From contig MCGO01000033.1 in NCBI GenBank assembly GCA_002104985.1, positions 186,001 to 250,000 on the forward strand: 64,000 nucleotides of DNA. The letters run 5' to 3'. The stretch is from Rhizoclosmatium globosum (lineage: Eukaryota > Chytridiomycota > Chytridiomycetes > Chytridiales > Chytriomycetaceae). Shown in pieces: positions 57,681 to 64,000 of the stretch; the first letter of the stretch is position 1; each line of letters opens with the position of its first letter. The position numbers and the translations under genes are program-made. The notes beneath the pieces were generated by a model. It ran no database searches and was not told the DNA's origin. It was given only the letters and a program-made list of their open reading frames with translations.

Positions 57681-58830
57681 GCAATTTACTTGAGGTGCAA
57701 AGGGACAAGAGCACTTTATCGAGACAACTTCAATTTTGTAACGACGAATCAACTCCACCAAAACATAGACTCTTTGTAGCTCCGCCATACTCTTTCCAAG
57801 GCAGATTCTTGGTCCTCCATGAAATGCAGGATAATCAAAAGGCAATGGCCGTTTCTCCATCATTAGCCAACGTTCTGGCTTGAATTCCTTTACGTCGCTT
57901 CCCCAAATGGCCTCTGTTTGTCCCATAACATAAGGACTTCAATAAATTGTACATCCTATTGGGATAAATGTTCCATCAGGTAAAGTTACGTCTTTGTTTG
58001 CCTGTCTCAAGTTTCCTGGGACTGAAGGGTAAAGGCGAAGTGTTTCATGGAAGACGGCGTTGGCGTATGGCATTTCGTTCTTGATTTGATCATATGTCGG
58101 AGAAGAGTTGTTAGTAACGGTTTGGATTTCTTTCAGAAGAAAGTTGAGGGTATGTGGGTTCTGATGAAGCATAAAGATTGCCCAAGAAAGAGCACATGCA
58201 GTTGTATCCCGTCCTGGTGTTTAAATTTTTAGTTAAGTTGTGGAATGAATTTTGGACAAACCTGCAAGCAAGAAATTCAAGGCATAGTCAACGAGTTTTT
58301 CATCACTCAGAAGACTTCCATCATCTTCCTTCACAGTCATCAACAAAGACAATAAGTCATTCTGCCCACTAAAATTAGACTCCTTCCTTTGCTGAACGAT
58401 AGAGTGTCCGAAATCACGAATGAGTTTGATTTGGGATTTATGTTTGTTTGCTTGACCACTCCAATACTCAATATACTGCTACAGCGGCGTAAGAACGCGC
58501 CTTCCCGTGCTCTTTTGAATTTCATCGAATGCCTCCATGAATGGGAGAGTAGAAGACACGCTACAAATTGTTTTGGCATCAACACCAACTTGAAAGCCAA
58601 TTCTCATGAACGAATCAAATGTGAACCGAAAGAAACATTCTTGCAGGTCGAAAAAGGTTCGATTGCTTGAATGCTCGCGAAGAACTTCGGAGAAGGCTTC
58701 CATTTCGGCGGAGAAGACATTGCGAACGTGGTTGTTGAAATTCTATTTGAATTAGTTAGATATCTATAAAAATGCATTCCATGGCCCAGGAAGTCGTGAA
58801 ATACCAGTGAAATACAGCTTGAGTTGCAGG
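57678..58830 (-). pseudogene. Cytochrome P450 pseudogene, inverted partner of 60161-61877
   Basis: The minus-strand reading follows the intact P450 from about the GHG segment to the heme loop: FFDLQECFFRFTFDSF, SLLMTVKEDDGS, AGRDTTACALSWAIF with a conserved intron, KEIQTVTNN, FHETLRLYPSVP, FKPERW, and FHGGPRICLGKSMAEL. It has two stop codons, each at a position where the intact gene has Trp (LTPL-stop-QYIEY near 58488 and GCTIY-stop-SPY near 57940). It lacks the first exons and a stretch corresponding to the NADGEEWKSQRK region, and the C-terminus is replaced by unrelated sequence. Not functional. Confidence 0.85.
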
Positions 58831-58870
58831 AATGGTCAAATGCGTCATGTAATGTCATCGAGGTTTAAAC

Positions 58871-60160
58871 AGACTGGATGGGTATCCATACCTTATCAAA
58901 AAATTTAAGGGGAGCAGGATCAGTAACTACACCCGTTACTGGACTGAATGGAAGTTTGATTATCCAAGGCTGGTTTACGAAACTTCGTGGACATGGCTAG
59001 AAAGACAGTCCAATCGTTGTGGAGTTAGGTATATAGTTAATTGGTTAAGTTTCTCACCGAGAACAAAGTCGCAAAACGTTTCCAGCTGGAAAGATACAAC
59101 AAGAGCATCTCCTAGAAAGGGAACACTGCCCAGGCTGGTGGCTCTCCACCTTTTTTTCTGCGGAGCTGGAAACGAACCTTTTCTTTGGTGGTCTGGGCCT
59201 GAAATATATCTCCTTGCCGCTGTTAAATCTATCTCCCTTCGACGTTTCCGTTTTCCGATTGTGTGTTCCGATGCTTATCTCGGAAGTTCCGAGATAAGAG
59301 AAATGGAATGGATTTATGTATTTATGTATGACGAGTTCTTATAACAACTGAAGGCAAAAGACATTTTGAAACAACTCTTAGAACGTTTTAATTTGGTTTG
59401 ACGCGTAAATAGATTTGTAAATAAATTATTGTAAGTAAGGGCCGTTGGTTTTACAAAGTACGATTGACTTAATCACGGAATAACGTTACAAATGGTGCTT
59501 AGGAAAAGGTTGTAGAAAATTGGACTTTGGTAAGCTCGAGGACCATCGGTTTAACCCTACCAAATCTCCATTGTCAAGTGACCTGTTTTTTCTGTGGTCA
59601 CTTGATGCTTTGGACCAGGAAATGAGGGTTGCCCAACTTTCAGGGTTTCGAGGATGGCAAAAAGTTGGGGCAGAGCCACCAGCCTGAACACTGCCATCAA
59701 TCCGATGAAGCTGCTTTTAGTTGGTGTTCCCTTCGACAAACAGCGGATCTTCCCTGTGGACATATATCAGGATATATCAGGAGTCCAACTATAACAATAA
59801 CAGTAGACAAGAAGTTCGTTAGTTGTGTTCATTTTAGCTGACCTCCGTCGAATTCCGATCTCCACAAAAACATTATCTGAAGAGTCAAATTAAGTATTTT
59901 TCTCATTTCATTGATAATTAGCGGATTATCCAGAAGACGTCTTTAATTTTCAGCCGAAAGAAACTGGTTGGAACGTGTCATTGTTGTCGTTTGCAAATAG
60001 CGGGGAATTTAAATCTATAAACATTACTGCTGCTGTGTAAACAGTGTTCATTCATCTCTCCCTTTTTCACAATCTAAAATTTAGAATCAAAAACTGGCGG
60101 AAATATATAATTTTCCGCTTCAAGAAATGGCTTTGGGGTGGCACACGCAGCCCTATCAAA
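58871..60160. other. Long intergenic stretch between the P450 copies
   Basis: About 1.3 kb without a supportable gene. The minus-strand ORF 59557-59763 and plus-strand ORFs near 59138 and 59629 show no family. A perfect 25-bp palindrome lies at 59274-59298 and a short tandem repeat of ATATATCAGG near 59761-59780. The right part is the promoter of the intact P450. Confidence 0.45.
59274..59298. repeat. Perfect 25-bp palindrome
   Basis: CTTATCTCGGAA and TTCCGAGATAAG flank a single central G. Transcribed, the arms leave too small a loop for a good hairpin, so a dimeric DNA-binding site or the junction of a small inversion is more likely than an RNA hairpin. Confidence 0.6.
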
Positions 60161-61877
60161 ATGAACAACAGAATCGACCTCGTGGCATCTATAACAGTGG
60201 CCAGCGCCGTCGCCGGGCTCTTGACTTACATCTATCGTGAAGACCCTCTTTTCGCTGTTGGGAACACAAGTCAAAAGCACATCCATCGTATTGGTGGCAG
60301 TATCCCCTTTCTTGGAGATACATTCGTTGTGTCATCCAAGCTGGATGGGATCCATGACTACATTCTAGGTAAGACGGCTTACCATATGGGGTGCCCAGTG
60401 GGGTCAATTTGACCAATCTTAACCCACAGCAATGTTTGAAAAGCATGGCAACGAGCCATGGATGTTCAAGCTCCCGTTCAGTCCAGTAATGGTGGTTGTG
60501 AATGATCCTGCAGCTGTCGAATGTGTATTGAAGACCAGGTTTTCGGTGTTTGATAAGGTTCATTGTGTGATATGATTGAAATATGAATTGACACTGCTCA
60601 CTCACAGGGACCACGCTTTCAAGCAGCTTTTTATGATTTGTTGGGACACGGAATCTTCAACGCTGATGGAGAGGAATGGAAGTCTCAACGCAAACTCGCG
60701 GCAAACATATTCAACGTAAAGGTATTAAACTGAAAATCAAACAAAACCCCAGAACGTTTTTAAAAGCTCTGTCAGAATTTCAAGGACTATGTCCGTAATG
60801 TCTTCTCTGCCGAAATGCAAGCTTTCTCCGAGATTCTGGATGGTAACGCTGAAACTGGAAAACCTTTCGACCTTCAAGAATACTTTTTCCGATTCACATT
60901 CGACTCCTTCACTCGAATTGGGTTTGGTGTTGAGGTTAACACAATCGTGGATGTCTCTTCAACCATTCCGTTTATGGCCGCATTTGACACAGTCCAAAAA
61001 CGTATTATTACACGACTTTTTACTCCGCTCTGGCAATACATCGAGTACTTGAGTGGAGAAGCGAAAGAAAACGATGATCAAATCAAACTCATTCGCGATT
61101 TCGGACATTCAATCATAAAGCAAAAAAAGGAATCCGGCTTTGCAAGCGAAAGTGACTTGTTGGCTTTGTTGATGAATGTCAAGGGAGACGATGGACGTTC
61201 TCCTTCTGATGAGAAACTAGTTGACTATGTCTTAAATTTCTTGATTGCAGGTTTGATCCCCACCAAGAAGAATTTACACAACCTTACTTCCATGTCCCAC
61301 AGGACGCGACACAACGGCTTGTGCACTCTCTTGGACAGTCTTTCTTCTTCATAAAAACCCACAAGCTCTTGCATCCCTGATGAAAGAAATCCAAACTGTT
61401 ACAAATAACGCGGCTCCAACGTACGATCAGATCAAGAACGAGATGCCATACGCCAACGCCGTCTTCCACGAAACACTTCGCTTGTATCCTTCCGTTCCAG
61501 CAAACGTGAAACAGGCCAATGCAGATGTCACATTACCTGATGGAACATTCATTCCAAAAGGATGCTGCGTTACTTGGAGTCCATACGCGATGGGAAGGAC
61601 TCCTGCAATTTGGGGTGACGACGCGAAGGAATTCAAGCCGGAGCGCTGGCTCTCGATGGAGAAACAGCCATCTCCGTTTGATTATCCTGCATTCCAGGGA
61701 GGTCCAAGAATCTGTCTTGGAAAGAGTATGGCTGAACTTGAAGGAGTGTATGTTTTAGTTGAGCTAATGCGTCGTTACAAGATTGAGGTTGTGAATGAAT
61801 CTGAAGTCGGGTATGCGTTTAGTGTGTTGCTCCCAATGAAAAATGGGTTGAGTGTCAAGTGCTCTTTGAGAGAATAA
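60161..61877 (+). CDS. Cytochrome P450 monooxygenase, intact
   Basis: Exons 60161-60368, 60430-60557, 60608-60721, 60776-61250 and 61303-61877 give 499 residues in frame. A membrane anchor (LVASITVASAVAGLLTYIY) follows the start. Motifs: helix I AGRDTTACALSW (split by an intron), ETLR (ExxR), FKPERW, and the heme loop FQGGPRICLGKSMAE with the axial Cys. It hydroxylates a hydrophobic substrate at the ER with electrons from P450 reductase. The AGRDTT and FxGGPRxCLG signatures are like those of fungal CYP52/CYP86-type fatty-acid hydroxylases, but the substrate is a guess. Confidence 0.95.
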
Positions 61878-61969
61878 GTGGAGTGTAGATTGTGGCGGAC
61901 GAGTTTGTAATCATTGAATTAAAATCAGTTTTGTAGTACGAACTTGATGCAATTAACATCATATGTTGT

Positions 61970-63106
61970 TCATTCGTCATAAGAGTAAAAATCAAACAAT
62001 TCGTAAAAGTCCATAAACACGTCGAAACTAGCACCGTCGTTGGGAATCTCCATCCCATATTCATCCAAAAACACGTTTCCCAGCGCTTTCTTTTCCACTT
62101 CCTTCTCTTCCTCTCCTTTCCCCTCTAAATCTAAAGCAAGTCCCGCATTATAACCAATGCTCCAATTTGCACACCCCAAATCAAGTCTACGGTCTCCATA
62201 TCCACTGTCACCCAAATCAAGTACTCCAGATACAACCCATTCCTTGGTGTCCACATTTCGTTTGAACAAAAAGTTGGGAAGCATGCAATCCCCGTGAGCA
62301 AACACGATTTGAGAGTTGACACCCGTCCAGAATTCATCGGTATCCTCAAGTTTCAAGACACGGTCCAAGTTTTCCATCCACTCCAGGGCTTCAATTGCGC
62401 CTTTATCGCCTTCCTCAGCTAACTTTGTTGCCCGCGGCAGGATTCTGGGACGATACACTGTTTCCATGACTGTATGCAACCACTCCTTTGTGTTATCAAA
62501 AGTCTTGACGTCGAAACTGGAATTGAATTGTTCATCCAATCTCAAATAGGGATAATTGGATCCAGGATTCCACGCGTGAACCTTCTTCACGGCCCGTGCA
62601 AAAGCACGGATAAGTGATTCACGGTCTTGAGAGTCTTTGCATTGTTTCATGGCTTCTGCTCCATTGATTCCAGTCAAGCAGGTGACAACATGGTGATGTG
62701 GCGTGTGGTTTGCGCTGGCTTCGTCCGAAAGATCCGCAGTTGAAGAAACTAATGGACCCAATGGACGAGGAATGATTAAATCATCAAGATTGAAATCAGA
62801 GTCAGGGCTGGAAGATCGTTCCAACAGGTAGCCAAGTTTGCGGTGTTCTCTGATAACAGCCTTATGAGAGTATGGGTTTGTTGTGTGCTTGATAACAAGG
62901 GAGGGCTCATTGAAGGCAGAGTGTTTGGCAACAAAGACAGTACTGTTCAGACCGGTCTTGTCGATGGAGATATCCCAAGATCCTGACTTGTTTTCAAAAC
63001 TGGTACCAAAGGAGTCAAGGAGGGTCTTGACGCGGGCAGAGACTTCCGTGTCAGTTACAGTAGAAGGGAAGCTTGGGTCAATGGATTGCAGCAATTCGAG
63101 CGACAT
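61970..63106 (-). CDS. APH-type small-molecule phosphotransferase
   Basis: A single exon of 378 residues. The aminoglycoside phosphotransferase/choline kinase fold is shown by FVAKHS and LVIKHT (N-lobe, candidate ATP Lys), EHRKLGYLLE, the catalytic loop VFAHGDCMLPNFLF (HGDxxxxN) and the metal loop GVLDLGDSGYGDRRLDLG (where DLGDSG follows the DxGD pattern). The C-terminus is acidic. Relatives phosphorylate hydroxyl groups of small molecules or fructosamines; eukaryotic members are rarely antibiotic-resistance enzymes. Substrate unknown. Confidence 0.85.
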   Translation of the reverse strand: MSLELLQSIDPSFPSTVTDTEVSARVKTLLDSFGTSFENKSGSWDISIDKTGLNSTVFVAKHSAFNEPSLVIKHTTNPYSHKAVIREHRKLGYLLERSSSPDSDFNLDDLIIPRPLGPLVSSTADLSDEASANHTPHHHVVTCLTGINGAEAMKQCKDSQDRESLIRAFARAVKKVHAWNPGSNYPYLRLDEQFNSSFDVKTFDNTKEWLHTVMETVYRPRILPRATKLAEEGDKGAIEALEWMENLDRVLKLEDTDEFWTGVNSQIVFAHGDCMLPNFLFKRNVDTKEWVVSGVLDLGDSGYGDRRLDLGCANWSIGYNAGLALDLEGKGEEEKEVEKKALGNVFLDEYGMEIPNDGASFDVFMDFYELFDFYSYDE

Positions 63107-63320
63107 TTTTGGCCCACTGTGTGTGTGGTTGAGTTTCCAAGCCTATCACTTGAAGGTTCTCTTCGCCACAACTTAATTTCAAATTCAATAAATAGGTTTT
63201 AATTGGTTTAAACTGGTTTAAACGCCAATCAGAAGTGCAGATCTTTACAGATTTCCAAAGCTTCTCTGCCACACCCACCTCCACAACAACCATTCAACAA
63301 TCTGTTCAACAATCAGTCCA

Positions 63321-64000
63321 ATGAACGTCATCACACTTCCCCTCGCACAAATCCCTCAAACACCGCTCCAAACAACATCATCAACAAGGTTCCGACCCGC
63401 TTCAACAAAGCCTCTTGGAATCAACCCCCTCCTTCCAACACGCCCACCCTCGCGCAAGTCCAACCATCCTTCCCAATCGCCCGTCGCCGCGTCCGGATGC
63501 CGCCTCGCCGAACGGCCAAAGTCGTCCTCAAACTCTGAAATCGCAAACTCGGTGTCACGCCCGCCAAAGCCGGAAAAGGCGAAGCGCATCGGATCGGCGA
63601 CGGTTCGACGGCGGAATCCAAAGATAGCCGAGGAAGGCGGCACGGCGGATGCCGGCGATTCCGACGCAGACGATGTTCAACTGGAGGTCGTGCACTTTGA
63701 CGTGGTTCTGAAGCCGCAGCGCGTCGACTTGGACGCGTTGAATCTCGGTGGCGCGCTTGGTGGGCTTGGTGGGCTTGGCGGGCTTGGTGCGGGCATTTCG
63801 GCGTGGGGCGAAGTTGATGAAGTGCCGCCGTTGGGCGCGACTCTTGCCGCGGAAAACTCATATCTCGTTCCGGACCCATGTATCAAATTGAATATGGACG
63901 ATGCGTTGGATTCGGTGTCTCAGTATCCTGCTTCCCTGCGCTCTCAACAGACAAAACCTCGAAAACCTCAGCAAGCATCACTGACTGTTGTTTATAAACC
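63321..64000 (+). CDS. Unknown disordered protein, 5' part, runs off the window
   Basis: One frame is open from the ATG at 63321 (MNVITLPLAQIPQ) to the right edge, 226 codons without a stop. The sequence is Pro/Ser/Arg/Lys-rich at first, then acidic (EEGGTADAGDSDADDVQLE), then VVHFDVVLKPQRVDLDALN, a Gly/Leu run (GGLGGLGGLGG), and a patterned region ending near SLTVVYKP. GC-rich third positions match the 3' neighbours. It diverges from the APH-type gene by about 215 bp. No family recognised; a nuclear or cytoskeletal scaffold would fit the composition, but that is a guess. Confidence 0.6.
   Translation, partial: MNVITLPLAQIPQTPLQTTSSTRFRPASTKPLGINPLLPTRPPSRKSNHPSQSPVAASGCRLAERPKSSSNSEIANSVSRPPKPEKAKRIGSATVRRRNPKIAEEGGTADAGDSDADDVQLEVVHFDVVLKPQRVDLDALNLGGALGGLGGLGGLGAGISAWGEVDEVPPLGATLAAENSYLVPDPCIKLNMDDALDSVSQYPASLRSQQTKPRKPQQASLTVVYK

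Noticed and set aside
57678..61877. Use of a variant genetic code to read the two P450 stop codons as Trp
   Set aside because: One of them is TAG, the copy also has deletions and a lost 5' end, and all other genes in the window use TGG for Trp and TGA as stop.
63421..63879. Minus-strand ORF rich in Arg and Pro at the right edge
   Set aside because: The plus strand is open from 63321 to the edge with a patterned, plausible protein; the minus ORF is a GC-rich shadow.

Overview
The window is nuclear DNA of a fungus, most likely a chytrid. Genes lie close together on both strands and are split by short introns of about 45-75 nt with GTAAG/GTGAG donors and CTAAC-like branch sites. The gene set fits this: a secreted GH18 chitinase, a Zn2Cys6 regulator, a Ste11-type kinase, and plant-style leucine-rich-repeat (LRR) proteins. 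The species cannot be fixed from sequence alone.

Layout. 0-3.35 kb: two decayed tandem copies of an unknown gene. 3.6-6.4 kb: a small secreted-type protein, an unknown conserved gene (paralogue at 52-54 kb), and an F-box/LRR protein. 6.6-10.1 kb: MAPKKK. 10.4-15.5 kb: two membrane LRR proteins, a REEP/Yop1-like protein and a second F-box/LRR protein. 16-26 kb: separase and prolyl oligopeptidase, both interrupted by many single-base frame breaks. 26-29 kb: two Cys-rich membrane paralogues and a MYND-finger protein. 29.2-30.4 kb: an element with 118-bp inverted repeats. 30.5-30.9 kb: tRNA-Trp and tRNA-Pro. 31-42 kb: ankyrin protein, chitinase, HDHD2-like phosphatase, two tandem 7-TM proteins, Zn2Cys6 factor, and phosphopantothenate-cysteine ligase. 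42-49 kb: ASCC3/Slh1 helicase. 49-50.4 kb: thymidylate synthase. 50.7-57.7 kb: two near-identical short-chain dehydrogenases flanking the paralogue of the 4-kb gene, a third membrane LRR protein and a third F-box/LRR protein. 57.7-61.9 kb: a P450 pseudogene and an intact P450 in inverted orientation. 62-64 kb: an APH-type phosphotransferase and the start of an unknown gene running off the right edge.

Exon models for MAPKKK, the three membrane LRR genes, chitinase, HDHD2, Zn2Cys6, PPCS, thymidylate synthase, P450 and the 52-54 kb gene were joined by hand, and each gives a coding length divisible by three. In contrast, separase, prolyl oligopeptidase, the 4-kb gene, the MYND gene and ASCC3 keep their conserved protein sequence but change frame, nearly always as if one base were missing, often in a homopolymer. 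I read these as probable assembly errors, not dead genes.

The most interesting biology is the repeated pairing of membrane LRR proteins, whose cytoplasmic tails carry paired LPxY/(P/A)PxY motifs, with cytosolic F-box-like LRR proteins. This happens in two clusters, each also near a copy of the same unknown gene.
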